Position numbers and translations under genes: made by a program
Source: Liolophura sinensis
Lineage: Eukaryota > Mollusca > Polyplacophora > Chitonida > Chitonidae
Assembly (NCBI RefSeq): GCF_032854445.1
Contig: NC_088300.1
Span: 75,323,005-75,387,004, forward strand
DNA: 64,000 nucleotides
Direction: 5' to 3'
Notes under the pieces: generated by a model
The model's database searches: none
What the model was told of the DNA's origin: nothing
Seen by the model: only the letters and a program-made list of their open reading frames with translations
Shown: piece by piece, positions 13,801-27,007 of the stretch
Numbering within the stretch: the first letter of the stretch is position 1
How the letters are laid out: each line of letters opens with the position of its first letter

Positions 13801-15637
13801 TAAATGGCTTTTAAATTTATTAATAATATTGAAACTGTATTAATTTTTATCTTGTTCAAACTGTTTGCAATTCCTATAATTGATTTGGAAACTAGTTGTA
13901 AGTCCAAACCTACAAATGCAAACCTTCGCATGTCCAGTTTATTACAATTTATACCCAGATGTACTGTATTAGTGTTATGCACTAAATATGTCCTTACTTA
14001 GTATAATATAGTGCACTGTGTGAGTGTGCGTATATATACAGAGCCTCAGGGAAGGTCAATAATATACTGACAAGCCTAGTGCAACCCTGACAACGCTTTA
14101 TGTTGAAGTGGCCCTAGTTTACATTCTGAAAGATCATTTCAAATTCATACATGTACACATAAATGAGCTAAATACTGAAATAATATTACTTTCATGCATA
14201 TATAGAAAAAAATATACATAATAATAATAATAATAATATTGACAATGACAGGGTGAACTCTTATTGATGAGTTAACTTTAGATTATGTGTTAGAAGGATA
14301 TCTCCGCAGACCCTCAGTGGTTCTCTAAGTGCATTGTTCTGTCAAAGGACCTACACCATTTGGCAGACGCCCCTGGCTATGGAATCATGCTTTTGTCTCT
14401 ATAAATTCCCAAGACTAGAGCAACTTGATCGGCCTTTAGATTTTCAAAGCTGTCAATTTCACCATTTTAATATATGCAAGTAACACAAAAACATGAAAAT
14501 GGTTTTGAACTTCTCATCCCCCAAACCTTTTGAAAGGCTTGAAAATACACTGGATCAGCCCAAGACCCATTTGACAACTGCAAATGCTCCAGTTAGTTTT
14601 GTATCCTAGCTGATTACTAATGTCCATCAAATAACAGCACATACATGCATCTTACCCTCATACTGGAGCATATAAAGTACTAAACTGTGACTGAGTTTCT
14701 GTGCCTTTCCTACTGCAGGATTTTATAATACCAGTACTCTCATCCACTGTGAACTACATGTAGATCATGGGATGACAACAAAATACCACGTGATCTACAG
14801 GAAATATCAGTCAACCGGACTAGCTAGCTGCCTTAACTATTGACCAGATTAAGACATCTGCCCTAATTTCTTATTTACTCTCCTGGTAATACGAAAATAT
14901 GATGTCAAAATACTGAGTCACACTGAGGTCTTCGTTTTATGGGGACTTACTGTGTTTTTATATTATATAAAAGTATCAGTGATTAATTTAATGATACATG
15001 CATAAAGCATTTTTACTTTCAGAGTAAAGTCATAGATTCGTTTTCACAGCCTTAATGATCCATCATATTTTCAAAAGATATTGCACAAAATAAATCAACA
15101 ATGATAAATACAGTGTATGCTTCTACATAAAAACACACCTGTGATTCCATTAGGACAATAGCTATCAGACAAATCTATGCAACCAGTGACATATAATAAA
15201 AGAGAATATAAAATTTAACAAAAATAACATGTTTGGGATTTTTGAGATAATGATGCTTAGTTATGTTTACAGAAATTCTTATTTCATCTCTTAGCTGAAG
15301 ATAATTAACTAACTTTGATATGTTAACAATGTTATGTCAACAAAATAAGAAGCTGAAATATTTGGACCCTCACAAAAAGTTATAAATTAAAACGAATACA
15401 TCTACATGTACATTTATTTGAATCTTTAACAAAAAAAAAAATGCTTTGATTTGTTTAAAGAAAGAACCAGAATCATATTATGTTCATATATGTCTGTATT
15501 TGCGTGTTATGTGGGTGGAAGAATGCTATTTTCAGTTCTCAAATAATGAAATAATGATTCACACTGGGCTAAGCCACTTAAAGCTATTTTTTCAGGCCTC
15601 CAAGAGCTACTGTTGACCGGTTACCTTAAAGCTTCAC
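7874..15637. other. Intron or intergenic sequence, no firm gene
   Basis: Apart from the AT-rich repeats at 8.1-8.3 kb, a run of about 25 A near 10491 and a few short microsatellites (ATA repeats near 14219), I see nothing firm. The most exon-like piece is 9927-10110 on the minus strand. It has a good acceptor (GCACTGCAG) and about 60 open codons in the phase left by the exon at 15638-15722, but it has no recognised homology. The region is probably intron of the gene starting at 19226. Confidence 0.35.
8090..8310. repeat. AT-rich irregular repeats
   Basis: Short, irregular repetitions of ACCAATGTATATCAATATAA-like words separated by variable spacers. It is a degenerate tandem repeat with no constant period. 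Confidence 0.5.
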
Positions 15638-18600
15638 CTGACAAGAGAGATCCCAATATAGAAACACAGCTGAGGGGCATCACTACCATCTTCTGGCCAT
15701 TTACAGATGGGCACGAGTTCAACTATAACAACAAGTAGGCCTCTGGGAATCTGCCTTGTCAACATAATTTCATTTTCTAAGATATACTTCCTCTCTGATA
15801 AACATATGGAATTTTTCAGGCAGCTACCAGCTGGCCTTTCCTCAAGGCCTGGTTTGCATACTGGCTCTTTTCTGTAATCTTCCCTTCAGAAATTCCCAGT
15901 GGACAGGACATGCGACCAAGGCCAAGGGTTAAACAAATTAAAAAACAACCCTAAATAAATTGCTAATGATGCAGCATGTGTTATTAACCTATGATGCTAT
16001 AAATATCAGTCATTAGGGTCCAGGAAGCAAGGTTACAGTGTAAATTGGTACAATCATTGCTGCCTGACAATGGTTACAAGAGCACAGGTTCAGGCTGAAA
16101 GCATGTTCATATGTGTACTACTCAACTGATGCAAACCAAAGCCGTAATCATTACAGTAGCTATATGCATAATATGTATCTCCAGTTAAAATTCTGGTAAC
16201 AAAACTGGGTGACAATTCCAGCTTTCTGCAAGCATTTTTCTGCTTTGTAACCTTCACAGACCCAGTGAAGCTTTGTGACCCCCACAGCTGAAATGAAGTC
16301 AAATGACTGTGACAAAAATGCAAAAGCCTGTCACAACCAGGGGAGAAACAGTTTAGTTTTCAAGGTTTCTGGTAAGGCTATCAAGGCAGGCAACAGGGCA
16401 GCAGCCCTCGTCCGTCATTCAGCATTACATGAACATCTCAATATGTTATGACATTTAACTTTCTGCATTTTTATTTACTTAACTAGTAGTTGTTTTCTGC
16501 TTTTATCCAAAATATTTCTAATTTACCAGCTTACACAACAAGAGTTCCCTGATCGGCTGTTGTATCTAACACCAGCTGACCTTGGCCAGTGACAGAGCTT
16601 AACTCTGATCTAAGACAAGATGTCTGCTAAATGCTACACTTACGCATTTTGAATGATAAGGTCTACTGAGATATCCTCTTAACACATAACCGTAAGTTCC
16701 ATCACGAATAAGAGTTATCCAGTCATTATGAACTTATTCTTTAACCACGCAAATAAGAATGTTTTTTAAATGTCTGACACCTTTCATGTTTGAATTTGGA
16801 ACAACTTAAATCTTTCAGAGAATAAACTAAGGTTACTGTCAGCATAATAATAAAGTCTTAATGTTCAAAATCCAATGTCACATACATGTAATGTACCAAC
16901 TGTACATGTCACATTGCCTTGAACAATGTAAATTTTACCATGACTTAATACTATAAAGCATGACCTAACCTTAACTGAATAACATTCAATACAATATTAA
17001 TATCAGTGTTATGAACAAGAAGCAGCACCTTTTTGTGCATCTAAAAAGCAAATCAAATAACAATGACAAAGACATTACTGTCGTGGTCAGGTTACTGATG
17101 GATTTCTACCACCTCATTAATGAGTGTTTAATAAACGAATGTGGGCCTACAATACAAATAATGCCCCAAGCACATCATGTAGTCATCAGAATTGTTTTCC
17201 ATATACTATACTGCCCCCAAGTTGTACCTTTGTTCACTTCATACATCACAAAAAAAGTCTTACATTCATGAAGAAAATGGCCAACACACAGCATGTATGA
17301 TGTTGTAAGTGCAGTGGGCAAATACAGGATACCAATTTACCACCTACCATAGCAAATCATAGCTCACAGGTTTTTTTAAGAGTTCTATAAGTACACATAT
17401 GATTATGTCTGCTTTGATTTCCATGTAGGTACATGTGAAACCTAAACTCCATAATAACACACTGCAGTCAAGGAAATGACTTCTGTCAGACATGTTCCAG
17501 TGTCTTCCATTCACTCATTCCGCCAACAGCCAGTGCGGCTTCTGTCAAAGGCAGCAACTACGTCCACAAAGCTTCTTGCAAACAAACACACAATGTGACA
17601 TGCACGTCTGAGCTATCAAAAGAATGCAGCCCAATGCCGAAACAGCCTGTTCAAATCTCTAGGCTACTCTTTGGCCTTGTACATGTTTGACAACGCACAA
17701 TTTCAAGGTGAACAGGAAGATGTTTTGCTTTGTTTTGAACTGTCTGCTATTACAAATAGCTTGTTGCATTAATGGGGATACTCCCGAAAATAAAACTAAA
17801 CAAATGACACATCAATATGTATATATTATTTATAAGTATAAACTGATGTTAATTAAACAAAACCAATAACCAAAACCTGAAAATACAAAACTGTAGGCTT
17901 CAAGACACAAAATACTAAAGCCTCATGAAATCATTTCTTAATTTAACGAAGTCTCTGCCAAGTATCTTTAATTTTTTTTTTTTTTTTTGCATGTAATAAG
18001 CTCATTAAAACTTCTGTAAATTAGACGCAGTGAATATGAAGAACATAAATTGGGATCAGAAAATCTGTCACTAATGACACAATGAACAACCCTAACAGTA
18101 AAACTTGTGAGGCAGTGAATTTCTGGAGTCACAATCATTTTGTAATGTCCGTTATATCAATGACAAGCACCTGTCAGAAAGGTCAGTGCCTTACTGATGG
18201 TCAGAAGTGTAAAGCAGACAAGGCAGCTCTTATTGGTTTGTAATGGTATTGCCCTGTGAGGTAACAGACCTGAGGTGGTAATATGTGTAACAGGGTCAGT
18301 CAGCCAACCCAGGTTAACACATCATAATCCAATCAATGACCCCATTTATGGCCTATTAAATGTAACCACAGTTTCGCACCTTGAACAAATGAGCATCAAG
18401 GAGCTAAGGATCAGTAAGTGTGCTTGAAAGTGTTACATCACAGGCTAGTCGCTGTTAGCGGGTGGCTAATTGTGTCACTCAACTCACAACGCTGAAAACA
18501 AAGGGTGATAAAATGCCCTAATTTGAGTGATTAACCAGCAAACTTACCGTTCTGAGGTGGCATGGTGTCCACTTGAGTGACCGAGGAGGTGGTACTGGCC

Positions 18601-19226
18601 GACTCGGAAATCGCCGAATAGTTGGAGCTAGAAGTGGAAGCGCCTGACATCGACTCGCCAACCAGGGGCAGTGACGACAACACGGTGGTCGGTTGAGAAG
18701 TCGTGGCCGTGCTCAGTGTCGGGTCGCCACTCAAAAGCTCCGAGCCCTCCATCAGGGGTTCCACTGTGAAAAATAACCAAAGTACAGATATGTAGGGGTG
18801 CAACCGCCTATATTCACGGCTTTATCCACGGTGAAGTCCTTGCTACACCATATTGCACCGCCTTCGCGGAAAACGTAATCTCCAGTTTACCACTGGCTGC
18901 AAGGGGTTATATGCTTTTTATCACGGCTTTTAGATGATAAATCCGGTAGGTAATAGACAGTGGAGGGAAATAGTGATCTGCCTTGGCAGCAGTGGTGTGG
19001 TTCTAGGCCCGTACGGGCGCACCGCTCGGCTATGTTTGCTCAGTGAGGATCGCCGACAAAAACATACAAGACGTAACTGGGAGCTTGCGACACGGCCACT
19101 ACAGCACGCAACATCTTACACTCACCACATTCACTTCTCAACAAAACAACCGCTCTGGCCCACAGCATTCACTTTCAGTTTCGATGCATATCTTATGGTG
19201 CACTTACCTTTGATGCCTGCCAACAT
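15638..19226 (-). CDS. 5' exons of unidentified Ser/Thr-rich, probably nuclear protein
   Basis: Three exons join in phase. Exon 1 (19208-19226) reads ATG TTG GCA GGC ATC AAA G, then GTAAGT. Exon 2 (18548-18763) has acceptor TTCACAG and donor AACG/GTAAGT. Exon 3 (15638-15722) has acceptor TTGTTATAG and donor TCAG/GTGAAG. The protein starts MLAGIKVEPLMEG, where IKVE fits the sumoylation consensus (hydrophobic-K-x-E). About 65 residues rich in Ser, Thr, Leu and Gly follow, then in exon 3 ICKWPEDGSDAPQLCFYIG. The start is the first ATG before a perfect donor, in a locally GC-richer region. Disordered Ser/Thr-rich N-termini with an IKVE-type site are common in transcription regulators, which is the only functional hint. 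The rest of the gene lies at lower coordinates, possibly including 2003-2061. Exon 2 is the firmest part, and linking exon 3 rests on phase and splice signals. Confidence 0.55.
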
Positions 19227-19410
19227 GTCAGGATGACGTAACTGCAATCATTCGCCTTGTTTTCACGCATGAAAAGTGCAAAGGGGGATGGGTAGTAGGC
19301 GATTTCACACGGCCAGTACGCGGGTCAACATGGCGCCCATTTACCCTATTCCCAGAGTAGTCAGCATTAAAATCTCCCAGCATGCATTGCTTTTTACAAT
19401 GCTACTCTCA
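19227..19410 (-). promoter_or_regulatory. Putative promoter/5' UTR of the gene at 19226
   Basis: The segment upstream of the minus-strand start codon is richer in CpG than its surroundings. It contains CAACATGGCGCCC (near 19327; ATGGCG core as in YY1 sites) and CTCCCAGCATGCATTGC (near 19374; resembles the ZNF143/THAP11 motif). Similar words occur in the PACRGL/CFAP46 promoter. No TATA box is evident. Factor assignments are by motif resemblance only. Confidence 0.4.
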
Positions 19411-21202
19411 TTACATTTCATTCATACCAGCCCTTCGCTGACACAAACACGCAAGTCCGTACACTACTTAAAAAAAAAACACGTGGAATCGCCCGATACG
19501 TTTTGAACAGATCGTACCCAAATCAATATTCGCACACATTTACTCTTTACTAATATAGCTAATGAAATATGATCTATTCTCGACAATCTGCTTTATTATT
19601 AATAACTCAGAACAATGTGATCTTGATGTAATCTGAATTTGCTCAATAAATTATTTGTGGCACGGTAAGCTTTTAATAACGGGCTAGGACCTGCACATGA
19701 GAGTCAATTCTTATAAGCACGCTTGTAAGCAATTATTTTCATCGGAATTTTTATCCTCAACTTGACTGTGACAATTTTTATTCTGTACGCCAGTTTTTGT
19801 ATGTTACCGTTTTTAATTACTTACCTCGACTTTCGTGAAAATAAGTCTGTTTGGGCTATCCACATTTATATGCGAAGTTTTTACTGACTTTATAAAGAGA
19901 GATTATCAATTGAATGTATATGGCTCTAGGAACATGCATGAACTTTGTATGTATCTGCGTGGATTGCACGCAAAGGGCGCGTACAAATGTAAGCTTACAG
20001 GGCTTATCTCGTTTCGACCATATTTAAAATGCCGTAATTGCATGCACCGTTATCGTATTCTAAATCGTTCCAAACGCAAATCCATCACTCTCGGCGATAG
20101 CGTATAGGCCTAATAGGACGTCCTTGGCACTGAGAGATAGCGATAGTGGCCTATTGCAGGAAGGAATTTGACCTTACACTTAAAACTAATTTGTTAAATT
20201 TAAAGAACACTCTGTTTTCTGAGTGATTGCAGTATGCAATGTATTGCTATAAACTGTTTTGTTATGTATGACAGACTTGTCGCATTCTTCCAGCAGAATA
20301 CTTTTATTTGCGCAGCAGTGTTACGTGACAATGACGTAATCTGTTCTACCATCACTCAGGAACCAAAACATTATATTAACTTTAACAGTTTAGTTTTAGA
20401 GTGTATTACACTATATACTCGCGATCAACCATGGTTTCAAATAGCGTTTCATGTAGAATTTTAGTAGACAACTTATAATTCACACAAATGAGTCACATAC
20501 AGCTTGTGCAAAATTAATGCCTTTCTTTATTTGCAAGTCAATGGAAAAATTTTAATTTTCCCAAGTTCTTGTACACGGGTGTGGATGTTTTCTTCAAGAA
20601 AACAAGCCACTAAATATTTTTAATACAGATTTTGCTGTATAACGTACGGAAAATGTTCATCGTTTGTATTTGCCTTTGGAACGTCATGCCGTCATGCATA
20701 TGGCGTCTGCCATACAGGCGTGTTTTAAACAAAATGTGGCAGTTAGTGTGACGTGAATGATTCAAGGGGAAGAAGTCAAGGGGTATTGAGCAAATTATTG
20801 ACAGTCCAGATTTGTTCAGTTTAAATCTGGCTAAACAACAGAAAAATGTAATCATTACCATGGTATCTGATAACTTTCAATTTCTGATCAAACCCTTACA
20901 GTTCATGCACCTATTGCTTCCTTTTGTTTTATTAGCACAGGTAACTGCAACAAAATATACTGTAGTTTCTGGTGAATGTGCATGGTTTATTTGGTTTATT
21001 CTAATTCTTTATTTATTTATTTATTTATTTATTTACTTAACTTATATAAATATATCTCTCTGAGAATATTTCACCTATATCTCGCTGCGGCAAGGAAACT
21101 GGGAATTTGAATGGGAATTACTTTTTAGGGCTGCTCAGCCTTGGGCTTCATATACTGATTATCAATTAAGTCAGTGGAGTTTTATGGAATTGGTTATGTA
21201 GA

Positions 21203-21220
21203 CCCCCCCCCCCCCCCCCC
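21203..21220. repeat. Poly-C tract (18 C)
   Basis: An uninterrupted run of 18 C in otherwise AT-rich intergenic sequence. Such tracts are error-prone in sequencing, so the true length may differ. Confidence 0.9.
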
Positions 21221-22157
21221 ACCCTCTGATTTAGTCACTCCACTTGGGTTATCAGATAAATCATGAAAAGCGCATTCGTTTGTGTTCAACTGCATTTCAA
21301 GTCTGTACGACTAACGCTGAGATGTTATAATCAATCATGAATGTGTGGTGATTTGGCTGTGACATCACAGTCACATTGACCGGTATTACTTGTCATGCTG
21401 TAGTAGGTTTAATATCGGCCTAAATGCCAGTAGCAAATAATTAATAGAGGCCATGATATTTCTGCACGTCGGTTATTGCCGTAAGTCGGTGAAGTCGAAC
21501 CTGACTGCTCACGAGGAGTCACGAACCTGCCAAACCCCCTGACTTAAAACCGTGACAGAATCAGCGGGAGTTAGATGCAAACCCACGCCCTCATTGGCCA
21601 TCGTTCCTACATATTTTACAGCGAGGACGTTTTGACTGACCAAACTGATCCCCTGATCGTGGATAACGATGATGAACGGTCAGGCTACATGCATGTAGGC
21701 CTATATGTGCATGCTCATGTACCCTATTCTGCACCCCGTTTAATTCATTCTACATGTACCGGTACTTAGCACATTTTTAAAAAATCCCATGATCTCCAAA
21801 AATACTCACAGTGGCCGGCAATGCTTCTTATAGGGATCGGAGAGTTGAGGTACCGCTATACTTTCTCCTACTGATTTTGGAAATATCATGCATCGGGTTA
21901 AGTGACAGATTTCAGCAGCTACGTCTGTTGTAGACACATATATAGTTCGTGAAACTACAATCAGTGTAACGTTAAGCGCAGTTAAACGTGAAAGCTCATT
22001 TTTTTCATCTATGGTCTGTAGTATTTTTCAGAATTGGAAAAGTTTACCTGTATGTTTAGGGCGTTTAGGGATATCTGAAGATAATTGAAAAAGCCTCGTT
22101 GAATTTGTTTATTATTTTATCACGGAAAGCGACAACACACCCATACCCATATAAATA

Positions 22158-22520
22158 CATTTGATTTATTCATTTATTTGATGTTTTACGCAGTACTCAA
22201 AAAGATTTCACATATTTATTTATTATTTATTTATTTGGTGGGTGGTTTACGCCGTACTCAAGAATAAGTCACTTACATATGACGACAGACAGAATTATGG
22301 TGGGAGAAAATCGGACAGAGCCCGGGAGAAACCCACGACCATCCGCAGGTCGCTGAATAAGCCAACAGGATGAGCTGGAGAACTCACAGGGACTGCATTT
22401 ATGTGAGCCTCATGGGTCATTGCGCCGCGCTGGCACGCTAATCACCTCGGTCACTGTTTTCACTTATACGACGGAGGCCAGCATCATCATAGTGGGAGGA
22501 AACCGGGCAGCGCCTACGAC
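22158..22520 (+). mobile_element. Cluster of SINE-like repeat copies
   Basis: Three nested or tandem pieces of one family are visible. A fragment at 22158-22200 has ATGTTTTACGCAGTACTCAA. The best copy, at about 22212-22450, has a TTTATTTATT lead, TTTACGCCGTACTCAAGAAT, then ATTATGGTGGGAGAAAAT, CCCGGGAGAAACCCACGACC and a GAGCTGGAGAACTCACAGG tail. A third partial copy at about 22452-22520 restarts at CACTTATACGACGGAGGCCA. Related copies sit at 42.6, 47.9 and 62.7 kb. The family resembles a short interspersed element that I recall from molluscan genomes. Confidence 0.65.
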
Positions 22521-23744
22521 CATCACTAGATGATTGTAAATAAATAAATCATTATAACTGAAGCAGAATGACGGTATCACATATCAACTTAATTTACACC
22601 GTCAACACATGCAGAGGGCGAGAAGGTCTGTTTATGTATCGGTGTGTTTACATACAGGCTGTTTTATGCGACAAAAATGTACATAAAACATACAGCAGTT
22701 ATCTCCCTTCTTCCACGCAGGAAAGACGCTTGAACGGGCCTCATTGGTAAGAGCCAGTTTTGGCATGGTCGTAACTGCCATATACACTATGTAGGCCAAC
22801 ATATGTGAGAACTACATGTATATAGTTTGAGTGAATCAGGTTTAGATATGCTATAAAGTTATACCTTAGCAATAATACCTCGCGCCGCGTACATAAATCT
22901 GTTAAACCGGTACTCAGTCGACAATATTTCACTTATATATGGGTATGTTTATTGGTTTGGAAAATCGTATAGGGCTTAAAGGAAACTCATTTCGGGAGAC
23001 CTGCTATTAAGCCGCGGTAGAGCCAATGAGAACTACATGTAGTCAGAGTGAGACATGTCATCTAGAAATTGAAAATTGCAGCGATATCGCATATATACAT
23101 ACCCATGTATATGAGCTCGCTCTGCACTTGGAGGAAAAATTTGATCTGAGTAATAAGTGGGAATGTTCGTAAGTTATATATATACTTACATAAGACGGGT
23201 GGTTCACACCGGCCTCCTCTACTCATCAAACTGAACGCCCTCGTTTAAGTGAAATATTGTACAGTGGCTGAGTGAGAGGGACGTTAAATTCAAATCAAAT
23301 CTCGTACATTCCAATCGTAAATATAGATATGCTAAATACTTTGCAGTTCATTCAATGTCCACAATGTCTGTAAGGTACATCTACAAAAGCTAATTCTCTT
23401 CCCGCCAATGCACACAAAGACAAGAAGAGACTTTTGTATTCGTTGTATTTAGAACACCGTAACACTCACCTATTTCAAAAATCATGTTCCGGTATCTAGT
23501 CTACAGAAAGGCCATAGATTCTTTGACATTACTTTGATACTAGCATCATGTGGAATCTTAATACCGTTCAGCCATAAGCATCATCTTACTAACTGTTTGT
23601 GGCATAATGCAAACTATTTCTTGATATCGCGATCTCAACTGGTCTTAGATTAACACGAAAGACTAATATTGTGTTCAGTGGTGTTCTCGTATGTCGGGGG
23701 GATGAATACACACACTTAGTCAGCAACAAGGACCTAAAATTAAA

Positions 23745-24005
23745 GAGATATTGTTCCGCACTGTGGCCCAATGAGACGAAATAATATTGTTCCGCGTGTA
23801 CTGTGGTCCAATGAGACAAAATATTATTGTTCCGCATGCACCGTGGTCCAATGAGACAAAACAATATTGGTTCGCATGCGCAGTGGTTTAATGAGACAAA
23901 ATGATATTGTTCCTCATGCACTATGGTCCAGTAAGACGAAGTGCTGTTGTTCCGCATTGCTGTGGCCCAGTAAGACAGAGTGATATTGTTCTGCACTGAA
24001 GTCCA
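23745..24005. repeat. 40-bp minisatellite, about 7 units
   Basis: The word TTGTTCCGC (with variants) recurs at about 23751, 23788, 23828, 23868, 23908, 23948 and 23987. The first spacing is 37 bp and the rest are about 40. The unit contains GTGGTCCAATGAGACAAA. The 135-codon minus-strand frame across it (23589-23996) is a reading of the repeat and not a gene. Confidence 0.9.
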
Positions 24006-25012
24006 ACGAGGAAAAGTTTTACTATTTCTGTTGAGGTATGTGAACGATGGATAACTTTTATACAGAAGTTTAAAGTATGAACAAGTGAACTATTTTACGA
24101 TTGTTAAAGGAATCGTTCTACTGAAAATCTCTAGTGCCCCTAAGGTAATATTCTTCTTATGTTCACCGCGATGCAGATTTAAGGTAAAATTTTCGATCTG
24201 CAATATGAGAAACCTTCGTAAAATACTAGCAGTATGCTCTATACAGTGCCGCCTTCGACGGCCGGAGAGGACATACATAATATATTCACGTTTGCCATAG
24301 CAATTGCCTTCAACATTCTGCAGTGGTACCACCAATGTACATCGTTATGCACTACCATTCAGAAAATCGGCTTGGAAATGGCAGTCACATGACACGAGAA
24401 GGGATGTTTTTGTCTTCGTAAAAGTTTCATATTTTATACAGATAAATTAACGCAATTTTATGTGACAAGAGGCAGTTTTATAGGCACACCCTTTCCCTTG
24501 TGTCCCGAGTGCGTCAGAGGTGGAGATCCCGATCCTCGGCGATTACATGACGGGCTCATTATATCAGATACCCCATGTTTACCCCAGGTTTAATCAAATG
24601 TGTCTGTGATGAAAGAAAAGTATAAAGGCTTGATGGGGAATGACATTGACCTCAGATTTTTATCGTCATTGCAAAGTTACATCACCGCACTGGTGACTAA
24701 GTGTAGCGATTCTACAGTGAAGTCAAACTGTCATTCTCTATGGGATTTGTGTATGTCAAGATTCAGGAACGTTACTGTTTGCTAGATTACTAACCAGGAG
24801 ATTGTGAGTTCCGTTGACATTAATGTAGCTACATGCAGTTATGCAATTCACATGCTACTCACGCCACATGTTTGAAGTACTATAGGGGATTAAGACTGCG
24901 TCTATTGGCAACCCAGGACTACACATAGGAGGGCACTTTAAAATCAGCAGTATTGAAACATCACGTAGAAAAACGGACACCTCGTCTGAGCTAATTTTAC
25001 TAAAAACAGGGA

Positions 25013-25506
25013 CGACCAATATTTTAGCTTGGCACTGTCCCAGGCTATTTCACCGACATTGTGACGACCAGTGTACTGAAAATGGGATGCACAATATATA
25101 GTTTGGTTTTGTACCAACCAATTTTACCGACGATAGGGCAACTAGTATTTAGCTGGGCATTCTCTCAACCAATTTTACCAATACTGGTACAACCAATATA
25201 GCTTGGTATGGTCTAGACCAAGTTTATGGGCGATAGGGCGACTAGTACTTAGCTGGGCATCCTCTCAACCAATTTTACCAATACTGGTACAACCAATATA
25301 GCTTGGTATGGTCTAGACCAAGTTTATGGGCGATAGGGCGACTAGTACTTAGCTGGGCATCCTCTCAACCAATTTTACCAATACTGGTACAACCAATATA
25401 GCTTGGCATGGTCTAGACCAAGTTTATGGGCGATAGGGCGACTAGTATTTAGCTGGGCATCCTCTCAACCAATTTTACCAATACTGGTACAACCAGTTAT
25501 TAGCTT
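25013..25506. repeat. 100-bp tandem repeat, about 4.5 units
   Basis: GCTTGGTATG/GCTTGGCATG recurs at 25201, 25301 and 25401, an exact 100-bp period. The central three units are nearly identical. Outer units toward 25013 are strongly diverged and partly truncated, which fits internal homogenisation. Each unit contains ACCAATTTTACCAATACTGG. Confidence 0.92.
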
Positions 25507-26651
25507 GGTGCAATTAAGGGGATACTAAACTTTTAAATTTTCTGACCAGACTACATGTGATCTATATTAGAAGCAATCAATCAGTTAATGGAATGCAAAA
25601 AATTGGCCAGAAATATTTTGGTAGCGCTGAAAACTAAGTCACAGAAATTGGTATTTTTATTCTCTTATCAGAGTTAAGGTTTACAGCCTGTTTTATCCAC
25701 ACACAATATTCAGCTGTAAATTAAGATACATTACCATAGCATAAAAAGAACAAAATAATAAACTGAGAAACCCAGCTATTAGGTGACGAGACAAAGAAGA
25801 TTAAACATCTTTAGTGGACAATGTACATCACAGTAAGTGATTATAGCTAAAGTGAAAGAAAACAGAAAACTGAAGCTTAGATCACTGAATAACACATTAA
25901 GCTCTATACCTCTACTTAAGTATAAAGATTTTTTGGGAACAAATAAAATGCAGTGAAATATTGGAACTCTGATGTGAGCTTTATGTGGTCTACTTTAGAC
26001 ATCAGTCACGCGACAAACCTTTTCATCATTCCACCGTACTGAATATAGGATTAGCTCAGTTAAAGCATGAACAGATATTCGATTTTCATCCAAAATTCAA
26101 CTTTAAGTACAGAAAATCAGTTTCACAGCACTTGCATCAAATATTATCACTGTTGCCCATGAGGTCCTGTTAAAACCAACATGACATGATAGTTAGAATG
26201 GTTGAACAACCTGCTGTTGACGGCATTCTCCACATTGGGGGAAGCCGTCATTTTCAACAAATGTTGTACTGAACAAAACTGCCTGCTCAACTGCTCATTA
26301 CGACAGCGATCTCTTTACAGTAGTGAGTCTTAATGTGCACTAAATTACTCAATGGATTAATGCTTTGTGATTGATTTGCAATTCCGTTTGCTTCTGTTGC
26401 TTCACATACACAACTTACTCAATATCTCTGTTAGCTAACTTCTCTCAGCCACACCAAAGTAAAAACATCACTTGCTCTGCCTTATTTAGCCAAAATATAC
26501 ACTATTTGATGGTGAATGAGTGAAAAACATGGTAGCACTTGATCAGTGAGAAATTTTATCATGTACTGCAATCCTGAACAATGTTCATAAAATGATCTGA
26601 ATATTATGACAATTTCAAGACTGATAAGCAAAAGAGGCAAAAAGAAAGAGT

Positions 26652-26657
26652 TTTATT
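26652..26657 (-). terminator. Polyadenylation signal AATAAA for the EEP gene
   Basis: The plus-strand TTTATT reads AATAAA on the minus strand, about 350 bases past the stop codon at 27008-27010. It is the first canonical hexamer after the stop that I noticed. The intervening 26658-27007 would be 3' UTR. Open frames on both strands there (for example 26673-26939) have no recognisable content. Confidence 0.45.
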
Positions 26658-27007
26658 CTGTTATGCTTGGGTTTAAGCCTTGCTTTTAACAAAACTTTGG
26701 TCATTCACAATGGTGTTTCCTTGTAGCAGGATGGGCTCAATGCTGAAATATTTTAGGGCTGCCTCACTGAAATGCCATGCCACAGACACCACAGACACAG
26801 ACTTTGTGTTCAGTGCCCAGCCAGAGGGAAGTGCCAAAACTGTCAATTTCAAGGTCACTGAAACAATCGGATGGTCCATTAACCAGTCAACAATATTTAC
26901 CGATGTGCATAAACATCTTATGTTACAAAGATGCTTCAATCTTCTGATAAGAAGACATCATTTACACTAAACATTACACCTTGATCAAAATTGAAAAAAA
27001 AATCTGG

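Larger units (their letters stand above)
19411..26640. other. Intergenic stretch without recognised genes
   Basis: Between the divergent minus-strand gene (start 19226) and the 3' end of the EEP gene (about 26650) I find no coding exon I can support. It holds an 18-base C tract (21203-21220), TTTA repeats near 21005, SINE-like fragments (22.16-22.52 kb), and 40-bp and 100-bp minisatellites. The open frames here are short and share no splice logic. Confidence 0.4.

Noticed and set aside
26673-26970. Opposed 88- and 96-codon frames
   Set aside because: They lie in the probable 3' UTR of the EEP gene. Neither frame resembles a known protein.
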